From positions 60,643 to 124,642 of the forward strand of contig JAKFVU010000056.1 in NCBI GenBank assembly GCA_021732025.1: a stretch of DNA of 64,000 nucleotides, written 5' to 3'. The DNA comes from Candidatus Obscuribacterales bacterium. GTDB lineage: Bacteria > Cyanobacteriota > Vampirovibrionia > Obscuribacterales > Obscuribacteraceae. Both the position numbers and the translations under genes were made by a program. Below the pieces are notes generated by a model. It worked only from the letters and a program-made list of their open reading frames with translations, made no database searches and was not told where the DNA came from. The stretch's first letter is position 1; each line of letters opens with the position of its first letter. This document shows positions 42,775 to 52,280 of the stretch, piece by piece.

Positions 42775-44637
42775 ATGGCGGTTGAACCAACCGAAATCAA
42801 GCTAACCAAGGACCGCACTGGCTCCCAGCAGAACATTATTGTTCTCAAATATGGGCCAGAACTCCTCAGTGAAATAGCGGCTTTGAGCAAGTCTAAACGC
42901 TTGTACGACGCCATTCTCATTGACTCAACCCTATGTGGTTACCTTTTTCCGGCCGAAATTCTTGTCGAAGCAGGCCGTTTGGCCGAAAATCTTCTTGAAT
43001 TATCAGGCGCTTTGATATTTCTAAAGTCTGACAAAGCCATCGCCGTGGTGCGGCAGTCATTGACGGGGCTAATGTCGTTCCATGTCTTCGACAACCATTC
43101 AGAGCTTTTCGATTATTCACCAGCCCTAACAAAATTTATTCAAGCTGCACTGGGCAGCGCCACTTCGTTTGTCGAAGAAAGCACAGACCTCTCACACCAG
43201 GTGCTGATGTCGACGGTGCCTGTTCTAACTAGCCACGGCCTTGACCTTAAAATCAACATGACGGCCCACCACCGCCGCAATTTGCTGCTGTCGGCCATCG
43301 ATAATTACTCGCCTGTTGTCACCCTTATCAACAAAATCGTGGCTCAGGGCCGACTTTCTGAATCAGAATTTCTCGAGCGCATCAAAGAGCTAGAAGCAGA
43401 ACGGTCTATCTATCCTATTTTCGCCAAAATTCCTTTTCTGGTTAATTGCTTCAAAACCAAAACGGCTTTCACCATCAAAGAGTATTTCATCTCTTCTGGC
43501 CTGGTTTCAAAAAGCCAGCTCGATGACATGTTGATGGAGCTCAATTCAATGCCAGCCAAGCAAAAAATGGCTCTCGGCACTCTGGCTGTTAAAAAACAGA
43601 TATTCACCAGTCGTCAGCTCGAAATTGCCCTGCAAGACCAAGCTTTTTACGGTCAAACCGACGAAAACGACAAGGTCAACCTTGGGTCAGTAGCCGGTGA
43701 AGACGACAAGGTGCAATCACTGGTGGGCCACTTGGGCTCGACCGATCCCTCGAACTTGCTGCAAAATCTAGCGACCAACCGCGAGACCGGCGTGCTCTCA
43801 GTTGAATATCGCGACATGCAATTTAGAGCGCTCTTTGAAATGGGAAAAATTACCCATGCCAAACTCGGCAAAATTATGGGCAACAAAGCAGTCACAGAAT
43901 TTGCCTCAGCCTGGAAACAGGGTATTTTCGTCTTTGTGCAACGCACTCCGCCAGCCGATCTCGCTAAAGACATATGCAAAGTCTCGAAGGCACTCGACAA
44001 ACTATTGCTCGATGCGGCTCTAGCAGCCGACAATACCGAAGTTACCTGGAAGAAGTTGCCCAAAGCTGCTGATTCAATTCTAGAAAAACTACCTGACCCC
44101 AAAAATCATCTGGCTGACGAGAAGCTGACCGACCCCAAAGAAAAGTTTGTGCTCTCAGCTCACGAACGGGCCATGATGAGCCGTTTGTGGAACGCACTGG
44201 ATGGCTTACATTCGATTGCATTGGTCATTCGCAATTTGGGCGATGTCACCACTTCTGATGCAGCCGCCGCTATTGACCGACTGCTGTCATATGAGCTAGT
44301 TACAGTTCCCACAGTAGATTTGTTCGGTCCGCTTACCAAGTTCCAAACCTTAGTCAAACGCATTACTGAGACTATCGGCATCGAAAGATCAGAAGCTTTC
44401 TTGCGCCTCTCATTGCGCGACACCCTCGGCTATTCTGGCCGTGCGCGCGTATTTATTCTTTCTCGTCAAGCCGATGTCGGTGTAGACATGGCAGCGGCTC
44501 GCTCTGCCGGCACGTCACTATCTGTGGTGCTTCAAGACTTAGAAGATTGGCAAGTAAAATACATCGAGTATGCCACTCAAGAATTAGACCGCAACGTTCT
44601 CCTTACGATCATTCGCGAGGTTCACAACGCTGGCTAA
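42775..44637 (+). CDS. DUF4388-domain protein with a GspE_N-like module
   Basis: 620 aa, cytosolic. The first ~130 residues are a receiver-like alpha/beta region without a clear phospho-acceptor ('LYDAILIDSTLCGYLFPAEI'). The middle has a GspE_N-like module ('FISSGLVSKSQLDDMLMELN', 'LGTLAVKKQIFTSRQLEIAL'). Next comes a DUF4388 domain ('LLQNLATNRETGVLSVEYRD', 'RALFEMGKITHAKLGKIMG', 'EFASAWKQGIFVFVQ'), as in cyanobacterial PatA-type and other signalling proteins. The C-terminal 190 residues are helical and novel to me. Possibly a scaffold in gliding, pilus or kinase signalling. ATG 42775 lies 30 bases after a T-rich region. Confidence 0.7.
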   Translation: MAVEPTEIKLTKDRTGSQQNIIVLKYGPELLSEIAALSKSKRLYDAILIDSTLCGYLFPAEILVEAGRLAENLLELSGALIFLKSDKAIAVVRQSLTGLMSFHVFDNHSELFDYSPALTKFIQAALGSATSFVEESTDLSHQVLMSTVPVLTSHGLDLKINMTAHHRRNLLLSAIDNYSPVVTLINKIVAQGRLSESEFLERIKELEAERSIYPIFAKIPFLVNCFKTKTAFTIKEYFISSGLVSKSQLDDMLMELNSMPAKQKMALGTLAVKKQIFTSRQLEIALQDQAFYGQTDENDKVNLGSVAGEDDKVQSLVGHLGSTDPSNLLQNLATNRETGVLSVEYRDMQFRALFEMGKITHAKLGKIMGNKAVTEFASAWKQGIFVFVQRTPPADLAKDICKVSKALDKLLLDAALAADNTEVTWKKLPKAADSILEKLPDPKNHLADEKLTDPKEKFVLSAHERAMMSRLWNALDGLHSIALVIRNLGDVTTSDAAAAIDRLLSYELVTVPTVDLFGPLTKFQTLVKRITETIGIERSEAFLRLSLRDTLGYSGRARVFILSRQADVGVDMAAARSAGTSLSVVLQDLEDWQVKYIEYATQELDRNVLLTIIREVHNAG

Positions 44638-44675
44638 TAGCTATTGCTTTCACGTACTAATAAAAAGGATGAGGG

Positions 44676-46610
44676 ATGCTGAAAAAATGCCATGTGATTG
44701 CCGGATTGGGATTGATTCTAACTTCCCATAGCCTGCAGTTCGGTCATACCGGCAATGCAGCTAATGCACAAGCGCCCAGTGCACCCCAAGATTTACCACT
44801 GCCAATGCGCAGCGGCTCAACCAATAGTGCCGCGGGCTCAGTCACCGTTGATAGCTATCCGATTCAAGCAATCAAAGTTGCCGCTGCTGCAAACACCTCG
44901 ACGCCAGCACCGGCCTTGGCCAAACTAGCAGGCGATCAAAGTACTTTTGTGCGCCGAGCTGTGGCGGGCAACCCCAAACTAAGCGAAGAGATCAAAGAGA
45001 AGCTAGCGGTAGATAGCGATCAAACCGTCGTAGAATCGCTCTTAAAATCAAGCAGCCTGCCCAATTTAGCTACTCTCGATAAGCTTTTAGCCGCTTCTAC
45101 ACCACGTGTGCGTGAGACTCTCGCCTCCAACCCGAACACTCCACAATCGATATTAGAGAAGTTATCGCAAGGGCCGGTTTATACCGAATTTTTACTCTTG
45201 TCACTAGCTCGCAACCCTCATTCTGGGCCACAAGTAACCAATCGCCTCAGTCGCATCGGCGATCGCCTGGTGCGCACTTTTCTCGCCCGCTTGCCTGTTC
45301 CCCCAGCAACTTTCACAACTTTAGCCAACGACGGCGATCTCGGTGTACGCTCAATGGTAGCTGGCAACAGCGCTTGCCCAGTGGCTTTGCTCGACATGCT
45401 GGCCAAAGATAGCAATACTATTGTGCGCGAAGCCGTTGGCCTCAATCAGAGCACCAGTAAAGAGACACTGGCTAAACTTGCCAGCGATAGCCATCAAGAC
45501 GTGCGTCAGGCTGTCGCTTCTAACTATGCCAGTAGTGCGGCAATTCTCACCACACTAGCTAAAGACAGCAACGAAATTGTGCGCTCCCTATGTGCCGCTA
45601 ATCCAAATACTGACGTTGAAGTCTTGGCCACCATGAGCAAAGACGACAGTGCCGCTGTGCGTTGCGCCGTCGCTCTCAATGGTAATACCAAAGCCGAAAC
45701 AACAAAAGCGATGGTTGGTGACAAAACTATCGCAGTAGCGCAAGTACTCGCGGCCCTAGGCGAATCAAAACTAGGACAAGCTGAGTATGAGAAATTGGCT
45801 AGCGATGACAGCGCTCTAGTGCGTATGAACCTAGCAGGAAATCAAGCTCTCTCGGCTACTCTGATTAAGACCTTGGCTCAAGATAAAGACGCCCGAGTGA
45901 GAGCCTCTCTGGCCCACAACACCAAAGCAAAAATTAGCGATGAGATATTTGTGATCTTAGCTAAAGACAACGATGCTTTAGTGCGTGAGGCACTGGCAGT
46001 AAACGGAAAAGTGCCATCAAAACTGCTCACAGCCTTGCTTCAAGATGACGCCATAACGGTGCAGACAGCCTTAGCCACTAACCCCAACGTTGCTGGCGAA
46101 ACACTGATGGCCCTGGCCGACTATGATTGCAATGCTATCCGCCGGGCACTATTGCAGCGCGGCGATTTGCCAGAGGGTGCCCTGACTAAACTGACCGCAG
46201 CTGAAGAAGTAAAATTTGTGCTCGCCACCAGAGCTCAAACCGCTCCTGCAGTGCTTGCTGAACTAGCCAAAGACAGCGACCAGAGCCTGCGCGCACAAGT
46301 TGCTTCCCAGCCTAAGCTTGGTGCCGAGGCCCTGAAAAGTCTGTCGTCTGATAAGAGTCAATATGTTCGTGCTGCCTGTGCTGCAAACCGCAACGCTGGC
46401 GGAGAACTTTTAAAATCGCTAGCTCAAGACCAAGAAGATTTGGTCAGAGCAAGAACTGCCAGCAATCCTGCCACGTTACCTGAGACTCTGGCATTGCTTG
46501 CCAAAGACAAAAATCCCGAAGTACGGCGAGCTACAGCTAGCAATGCCGCCACTCCAGAAACTTCGTTGGCACTACTTGCCCAAGACGAAGAAATCTGGCT
46601 GACCAAATAA
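44676..46610 (+). CDS. Exported leucine-rich-repeat-variant (LRV/HEAT-like) protein
   Basis: 644 aa. A signal peptide covers about residues 1-33 ('VIAGLGLILTSHSLQFG'). From residue 75 the protein is a tandem array of ~24-aa units of the form 'LAKDSNTIVREAVGLNQSTS', about 22 copies, matching the LRV repeat (helix plus 3-10 helix solenoid). Unlike NifX-linked LRV proteins there is no N-terminal Fe-S Cys cluster; a few Cys are scattered. Such solenoids bind other proteins. Exported, so a surface or periplasmic scaffold is plausible. Repeats are well preserved and in frame throughout. The thiolase gene begins 28 bases downstream. Confidence 0.83.
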   Translation: MLKKCHVIAGLGLILTSHSLQFGHTGNAANAQAPSAPQDLPLPMRSGSTNSAAGSVTVDSYPIQAIKVAAAANTSTPAPALAKLAGDQSTFVRRAVAGNPKLSEEIKEKLAVDSDQTVVESLLKSSSLPNLATLDKLLAASTPRVRETLASNPNTPQSILEKLSQGPVYTEFLLLSLARNPHSGPQVTNRLSRIGDRLVRTFLARLPVPPATFTTLANDGDLGVRSMVAGNSACPVALLDMLAKDSNTIVREAVGLNQSTSKETLAKLASDSHQDVRQAVASNYASSAAILTTLAKDSNEIVRSLCAANPNTDVEVLATMSKDDSAAVRCAVALNGNTKAETTKAMVGDKTIAVAQVLAALGESKLGQAEYEKLASDDSALVRMNLAGNQALSATLIKTLAQDKDARVRASLAHNTKAKISDEIFVILAKDNDALVREALAVNGKVPSKLLTALLQDDAITVQTALATNPNVAGETLMALADYDCNAIRRALLQRGDLPEGALTKLTAAEEVKFVLATRAQTAPAVLAELAKDSDQSLRAQVASQPKLGAEALKSLSSDKSQYVRAACAANRNAGGELLKSLAQDQEDLVRARTASNPATLPETLALLAKDKNPEVRRATASNAATPETSLALLAQDEEIWLTK

Positions 46611-46637
46611 ATCAAAACTCGAAGAAAAAGGAAGCGA

Positions 46638-47855
46638 ATGAGAGAAGTTGTAATAGTCGATGCAGTGCGCACGCCGATTGGCAAATATGGTGGCGCTCTG
46701 AAAGATGTGCGACCAGACGATCTTGCCGCTCATGTAATCATCGAGCTACTAATGCGCAACCCCCAGTTAGCGGCAGAAGAGATTGAAGACGTCTTACTCG
46801 GTTGTGCTAATCAATCAGGCGAAGACAACCGCAACGTTGCTCGCATGGCCGCCCTACTAGCAGGATTGCCCATAACTGTTGGCGGTGGCACAGTCAATCG
46901 TCTCTGCGGCTCTGGGCTAATGGCCGTAAACGATGCAGTGAACGCCATCAAAAACAATATGGGTGATATCTTCATCGCCGGCGGCGTAGAGTCGATGAGC
47001 CGGGCGCCATTCGTTATGGCCAAGCCAGAAGCGGCCTTTCCTCGCGGGGATATGAAGCTAATTGATACCACCTTAGGTTGGCGCTTCATCAACAAAAAAC
47101 TTTCGGCCCTCCATCACCCATACGCCATGGGCGAGACTGCTGAAAATGTCGCTGAAAAATACGGCATAAGCAGAGCTGATCAAGATCAGTTTGCTCTAGC
47201 CAGTCAACTGAAATACAAAAATGCCTTTGAGAACGGTCGTTTTGATAGTCAAATTGTGCCGGTCAACGTGCCTAAGAAAAAAGGGGCTGTTGAGGTCGTT
47301 AAAGTAGACGAGCACGCTCGACCCGAGACTGTAATGGCAGATTTGAGCAAACTGAAAGCGGCCTTCCGTGAGGGTGGCACAGTAACGGCCGGTAACTCAT
47401 CGGGAATAAACGACGGAGCCTCTGCATTACTAATTATGACGGCTGATAAAGCTCGTTCTCTTGGACTCAATGCCATGGCTCGTTTTGTATCAGCCGCCGT
47501 AGCTGGTGTAGACCCGGCAATCATGGGCATCGGCCCGGTACCGGCTACTAAAAAAGCATTAGAGCGTGCCAATTTAACCATCCACCAAATCGATTTGATT
47601 GAGCTCAATGAAGCATTCGCTGTCCAAGTGCTCGCTTGCTGCCAAGACCTGGGAATAGATAGTAAGTCAGATAAGCTCAATACCAATGGCGGCTCAATCG
47701 CCCTCGGCCACCCACTGGGCGCCAGCGGAGCCCGCATTCTCACTACTCTAGTGCACGAGCTAGATAAACGAGAAGGTGCTAGGTACGGCTTAGCTACAAT
47801 GTGTATTGGTGTTGGCCAAGGCATCGCTACAATTATCGAGAAAATCGAACACTAG
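46638..47855 (+). CDS. Acetyl-CoA acetyltransferase (thiolase)
   Basis: Thiolase of the degradative/biosynthetic group (405 aa): condenses two acetyl-CoA or cleaves 3-ketoacyl-CoA. N-terminal 'REVVIVDAVRTPIGKYGGAL', nucleophilic Cys in 'GGGTVNRLCGSGLMAV' (about residue 90), 'VTAGNSSGINDGASALLIMT', His in 'ALGHPLGASGARILTTLVHE' and second Cys in 'LATMCIGVGQGIA'. All three catalytic residues are intact. AAGGAAG ribosome site before ATG. No other beta-oxidation gene is adjacent. Subtype (PcaF/FadA-like versus AtoB) is not settled. Confidence 0.93.
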   Translation: MREVVIVDAVRTPIGKYGGALKDVRPDDLAAHVIIELLMRNPQLAAEEIEDVLLGCANQSGEDNRNVARMAALLAGLPITVGGGTVNRLCGSGLMAVNDAVNAIKNNMGDIFIAGGVESMSRAPFVMAKPEAAFPRGDMKLIDTTLGWRFINKKLSALHHPYAMGETAENVAEKYGISRADQDQFALASQLKYKNAFENGRFDSQIVPVNVPKKKGAVEVVKVDEHARPETVMADLSKLKAAFREGGTVTAGNSSGINDGASALLIMTADKARSLGLNAMARFVSAAVAGVDPAIMGIGPVPATKKALERANLTIHQIDLIELNEAFAVQVLACCQDLGIDSKSDKLNTNGGSIALGHPLGASGARILTTLVHELDKREGARYGLATMCIGVGQGIATIIEKIEH

Positions 47856-47893
47856 TTGATAAAGATTAGGCTAGAAAAAGTGAAGAACAAGAA

Positions 47894-49219
47894 ATGACAG
47901 AGACAGTAGCCAAATTTAGATTCTTGCAGTTCTCCGATGTGCTTTTAGACTCGAAGCTCACACACCCTGGTATGAACAATACCAATTTGACCCATAGCAA
48001 TTTTGCTCTGCCTCGCGAAGAAAGGGCCGAAAGGTCGCGCGAGATTCTCGAAGCGACCATAAACGCATTCAGCCTGGCCAAGCAAGAGAAAGTTGACGCG
48101 GTTATTATCCCCGGTGGTCTGTGGGACAACGTCACAGTAACTGGCTTCACCGTCAATACATTAATAGAAGCAGCGGCTTCACTCGACGATATTCCAGTTT
48201 ATATCGCTCCTGGTCACCGCGACTTTTACACACGCAGCTGTCTCTACACCAACGATATGCTCTCGGCCAGAGGTTACCGCCATTGGCCAGAAAACGTTCA
48301 CATCTTCACCTCTGAACACTTCGCTGCTATAGCGCACCCACACCGCAGTGATGTCGCCTTTGTCGGTCGGGCATTTTCAAAAGCTTCCAGGCGCACCGAA
48401 CGAATTCTCTCTGGTAAATTACCGAAGCTCCCTAACGCCAAAATCACTATCGGTGTTTTTGCTGGCACTCTAGAAACTCATCCCTCGGTGATTGCCGATG
48501 CCACTCGCCTACAAGTGCAAAAGCCTTTGGTCTACCCTTTTTCAGAAGACGAGCTAGCCAACCAAGGCTTGACTTATGCAGCCGTTGGCAATGTCAAAGA
48601 GGCATATCAAATAACTACCTCTGATGAGAAGCTGTTAGGTGCCTATGCCGGCTGTCTAGCTGGCGGTTCATTCGATGAGCTGGGGCCCCGCTACGCCATT
48701 CTAGGCGAAGTAGAAATTGATAGCAGTGGCAATAGCAACGTCAACTTGGTTCCCCAAGAGTTAGACGTACGGCGCATGATGTTGGTCACTGTAGACGTCT
48801 CTGGTTTAGGTGATGAAGACATAAGCGACGAAATTTTAGTCAATCTTGAAGAGAGCGGTGTCAGAGCAGACTGCGACGTCATCGCCATCAACCTTGAAGG
48901 CCGGCACAAGCCTGGTGCCAATCCTAAGCAAGTGGCAGATCAGATGGCTGGCGATTTCTATCACTTGTTGGTGGTCGACAATACCCGCGCCGACTACTTG
49001 GCCGAGCGCTTCGATCAGCGCACCACTGAGTGGAAATATGTTGAAGCTATGCTGGAAATGAAAACGAAAGCAGAAAGAGCGAAGAATCAAGAATTAGGCG
49101 GCGACAGTCTATCAGGAATACCTGGAGCAGACGTTTCTGGCAAAACAGTGGAAGACGCTTTGTATTATGGCCTCGATGCTTTGCGAACAAAAAAGGTAAT
49201 TGTAAAAAATGTGGGTTGA
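47894..49219 (+). CDS. YhaO/SbcD-like protein with degenerate phosphoesterase motifs
   Basis: 441 aa, in the SbcD/Mre11/YhaO position upstream of an SbcC-like gene (the two overlap by 11 bases). The fold is recognisable, but every metal-binding motif is changed: the usual DxH is 'QFSDVLLDS', GDxxD is 'VIIPGGLWDN', GNHD is 'YIAPGHRDFY', and the GHxH near the end is 'AAVGNVKEAY'. A dinuclear metal centre cannot form as in active nucleases, so it is probably a structural or DNA-binding subunit. The C-terminal ~130 residues ('RRMMLVTVDVSGLGDEDISD') keep the capping-domain pattern. ATG start with a purine-rich upstream element. Family by context and fold; loss of activity inferred from motifs. Confidence 0.82.
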   Translation: MTETVAKFRFLQFSDVLLDSKLTHPGMNNTNLTHSNFALPREERAERSREILEATINAFSLAKQEKVDAVIIPGGLWDNVTVTGFTVNTLIEAAASLDDIPVYIAPGHRDFYTRSCLYTNDMLSARGYRHWPENVHIFTSEHFAAIAHPHRSDVAFVGRAFSKASRRTERILSGKLPKLPNAKITIGVFAGTLETHPSVIADATRLQVQKPLVYPFSEDELANQGLTYAAVGNVKEAYQITTSDEKLLGAYAGCLAGGSFDELGPRYAILGEVEIDSSGNSNVNLVPQELDVRRMMLVTVDVSGLGDEDISDEILVNLEESGVRADCDVIAINLEGRHKPGANPKQVADQMAGDFYHLLVVDNTRADYLAERFDQRTTEWKYVEAMLEMKTKAERAKNQELGGDSLSGIPGADVSGKTVEDALYYGLDALRTKKVIVKNVG

Positions 49220-52163
49220 GCGCGTCGAGTTAACCGGATACGGTGGCATACAAGGCGAGAGCGTACTCTTTGCCCAAGAGAAACTCAACTTAATGGTTGA
49301 GCCCAATGAGTACGGCAAAAGCACAATGGCTACGGCCATTTGGTCAATCCTCTTTGATTTCAACGACGATAAACTAAGCCAGAATTACGGGCCAGAAAGC
49401 AGCGACCACCTCAGCCAAAGAGAAGCACGCCGGCCCAAGGTAGGTAACATCTATTCAGCCAGAATGGATGTCAGTGCCTTAGAGAGAAGACTAACTATTG
49501 TTCGTGATTTCCAATCAAAAACTTTCCAGGTCTTCGATCGTGATCGCAACAATATAGAAGTTACAAATCAGTTCAAAAGCGAGAGCGGAGCTGACGAAAT
49601 TGGCCTCAAGCTAACGGGCATGAGTCGGGAGCTGTTTCTTAGCACTTGCTTTGTCGGCCAACGCGAGTTAGACGAGCATGCCTTTGGCGGAGCAACAGAT
49701 TTAGCCACACTAGTTCAAAGCATAGCTGATTCGGCTAGCCCGTCTGGTACATCAGCGCAAGCCGTGCGCATTCTTGGCGATACCCTCAATCAATTACCGG
49801 TTGGCAATCGCAAAGTCAAAGCCGACAATCTCATTCGCGATCTAGAGCTTGTGAGGCAAGACCTCCTCAATAAAATTCGCTCTTTCGAAAGAGACCGTCA
49901 AGACGTAGCCGCCTCCTTTGACCGCCTCATGATTATCAATCGCGTTCTATCGGGCGATAGCAGCCGCTTTAAGGCAACGGAATATCAAAATCTCAAGTTT
50001 CAATTAACCGATGCTCAAGGGCGTCTCAATAAGTTGCGCGACATTCTTAGTCGCCATAAAGACGCTAGTGCGCGCATTTCTCAACTCACGGCAGTAGAGG
50101 CTTTTCCTGCAGATCTGAAACGTCCAATAGAAGACCTCTGGGAGCGCCGCATTCACAAGGCTGAAGAAATAGAGCGCATCACACTGGAACTCTCTCCCCA
50201 ACAAGCCCTGTACGAAGAAAAGAAAGCCAGCCTGGTGTCACGCTCTAAGGGTCTTGATACTTTTAGCCTTGACGAAATTCAGCAAGTGGCATCGATTGCT
50301 GGCACCATGAGCGTCATTGAAGAAGAAATAAAAGACTTAACAGCCAGAAGAAAAAGCGAGCGTGAAAAATTAGCTGGCTCAGAGGCAAGCGAAGCCGAAA
50401 TTGATGAAGTGCGCAAGTCAATGCAATCGCTAGAAGCCGAAGGTATTGAGAATGCCCGCTCCTATAGCTCACTCATTCTAGCCTTCCAAGATCAAATCAC
50501 CAACGGCGAAAGGGCTCTGCATCAATCGCGAGCCAAACACAAAGAATTTGAAATCAAGAGAAAAGAAGAAGGCGAAAAGAAACGCAATTTAGCGATTATC
50601 TTAGGTCTGACTTCAATAATAATGGCTGTTTTAGGCATTGTTTTGTGGATTGCAGTCAATCAAGCGGCCTTCATTGCACCAGTGCTTGTACTGCTCGGTA
50701 TTGTTGGAATAGTAGGCACAGGATTCATCGCAGTGCCTGTATTCAGGCCTGAAGTGATGTACGCCAGCGATTTTCAAGCAATCGAAGCTGACAAACTTCG
50801 CATCATTAATGACCTAGAAGAAAAACACAACACAGTTGGTGCCCTCGAGTTAAAACTAGATACCTTGGCCCGAAAAGTAGGCCTAGCAGCCCGCGCCGAC
50901 CTGCTTACAAGACTTGATCAATATGCAGTGCAAGCGAGCAAATTGAAAGAGCTAGACTTGATTGACCAGCTGCTTGAGCAGAAGCTAGCAACACTAACTA
51001 AGTTCAAAGCCGATTTAACAGTCTTTGTTACTAAGGTCGGCAAGCCAAACGCCCAGCTGACAGCTAACACCGCCAAGCAACTAAGCCAAGGTTTATCGGC
51101 CTACACTGAAGAAGCAAAAGCATTAGAGCAAACTTTCCAAGACGCCAGTAGCTCTACTAGAAAACTAACCCAGTTAAAAGAAGAACTAGACGACACAGAC
51201 CAAGCCTTAGGCAACCTCCTACAACGAGTGGGCATGGAGCTGGACGTCAAATCTCCTGACGCCTTAGCACGAGGCTTAGAGGAAATCAGTCAGCGCATCA
51301 ATGCCCATACTGTCTATACAAAACTCTCAGACGAAATCAGCACTTTAGAGCAAGAGAGCGGCACACCAATAGCAGATCTACCTGCAGTGGTGAAGAGTTT
51401 GGAAGACTATCAAACTCGGGTCATTCAACAACTCGACTCACTGCGCTCACAGTTCCCTGGCATTGAAGCCATGCCGCCTATCAGCGAGGAAGAAGCAGAA
51501 GGCGAAGAGGCTCCTCAAGATTTAGCTAAAGTTGAAGGGCTGAAAGAAGAAAGAGAAGAACTTTTGCAAAGAGTGCGAACACTCTCGGCTACATGCGACG
51601 AGCAATATCTTTCTAGCTTGGAAGAACTTGATTTGACCGAGTTCAAGCTGCACAGTGCCAAACGCGCCAAAGTTGCTTTAGAAATCGCCCGCGACACGCT
51701 GAAGCGCCTTAGCGGCGAAAATTACATTGACTGGGCAACCAATCTAAATAATATTGGCAAAGACATGTTGAGCAAACTGGGCTTAGACTACGAAGAAGTA
51801 CGCTTCGACCAAGAGCTGCGACTAGTGGCTCGGCGCAAGAATCACAAAGAAGATATTTCATCGGCTGAGATCATGAACCAACTATCTATTGGTACTAAAG
51901 AACAGCTGCATTGGTTAGCTCGAATGATCGTTGCTCGCTTTCTTTCGCGGCAAAACTCCCTGCCAATTATCATGGACGAGCCTTTCTCTGAAGCAGATGA
52001 CGACCGCTTCTTGAAGATGATGCGCTTCCTCATCAATGTCATTGCCCGCGAGCACCAAATCATTCTCTTTAGCTGCCACCAACAAAGACATAGCTGGTTG
52101 CGCAGTCAATTAGATGACCCTGAAAAAGGCCGCTTGTTGTTCTGCCGCCGCTCTAAGTCTTAG
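49209..52163 (+). CDS. YhaN/SbcC-like AAA ATPase with membrane spans in the coiled coil
   Basis: 984 aa. The head domain has a Walker A motif ('EPNEYGKSTMATAIW', residues 31-45) and, at the far end, the signature 'QLSIGTKEQLHWLARM' and Walker B 'LPIIMDEPFSEADDDR', followed by 'FSCHQQRHSW'. Between them lie long coiled coils (about 180-450 and 520-860). In the middle two hydrophobic segments ('LAIILGLTSIIMAVLGIVLW', 'IAPVLVLLGIVGIVGTGFIA', near residues 462-510) replace the zinc hook, as in B. subtilis YhaN. This should tether the ATPase to the membrane. Overlaps the phosphoesterase-like gene; the two products probably form a complex acting on DNA or on a membrane-bound target. Confidence 0.88.
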   Translation: MWVERVELTGYGGIQGESVLFAQEKLNLMVEPNEYGKSTMATAIWSILFDFNDDKLSQNYGPESSDHLSQREARRPKVGNIYSARMDVSALERRLTIVRDFQSKTFQVFDRDRNNIEVTNQFKSESGADEIGLKLTGMSRELFLSTCFVGQRELDEHAFGGATDLATLVQSIADSASPSGTSAQAVRILGDTLNQLPVGNRKVKADNLIRDLELVRQDLLNKIRSFERDRQDVAASFDRLMIINRVLSGDSSRFKATEYQNLKFQLTDAQGRLNKLRDILSRHKDASARISQLTAVEAFPADLKRPIEDLWERRIHKAEEIERITLELSPQQALYEEKKASLVSRSKGLDTFSLDEIQQVASIAGTMSVIEEEIKDLTARRKSEREKLAGSEASEAEIDEVRKSMQSLEAEGIENARSYSSLILAFQDQITNGERALHQSRAKHKEFEIKRKEEGEKKRNLAIILGLTSIIMAVLGIVLWIAVNQAAFIAPVLVLLGIVGIVGTGFIAVPVFRPEVMYASDFQAIEADKLRIINDLEEKHNTVGALELKLDTLARKVGLAARADLLTRLDQYAVQASKLKELDLIDQLLEQKLATLTKFKADLTVFVTKVGKPNAQLTANTAKQLSQGLSAYTEEAKALEQTFQDASSSTRKLTQLKEELDDTDQALGNLLQRVGMELDVKSPDALARGLEEISQRINAHTVYTKLSDEISTLEQESGTPIADLPAVVKSLEDYQTRVIQQLDSLRSQFPGIEAMPPISEEEAEGEEAPQDLAKVEGLKEEREELLQRVRTLSATCDEQYLSSLEELDLTEFKLHSAKRAKVALEIARDTLKRLSGENYIDWATNLNNIGKDMLSKLGLDYEEVRFDQELRLVARRKNHKEDISSAEIMNQLSIGTKEQLHWLARMIVARFLSRQNSLPIIMDEPFSEADDDRFLKMMRFLINVIAREHQIILFSCHQQRHSWLRSQLDDPEKGRLLFCRRSKS

Positions 52164-52204
52164 TTTTGACCACGTACCAAACTTGAGGCAATGATTTTTT
52201 CACT

Positions 52205-52249
52205 TCTATTTTTGTCTCAAATTCGTGATGAATTTGAGACAAAAATAGA
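52205..52249. terminator. Perfect 20-bp inverted repeat between convergent genes
   Basis: TCTATTTTTGTCTCAAATTC and its exact complement are separated by five bases (GTGAT). It sits between the stops of the YhaN-like gene and the convergent thioredoxin-fold gene, so it can terminate both. The stem contains runs of A/T instead of following them, so an origin as a small mobile or repeat element is possible. Confidence 0.65.
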
Positions 52250-52280
52250 TACCAGAATTCTTGCTTACCCGCCCACTGTT

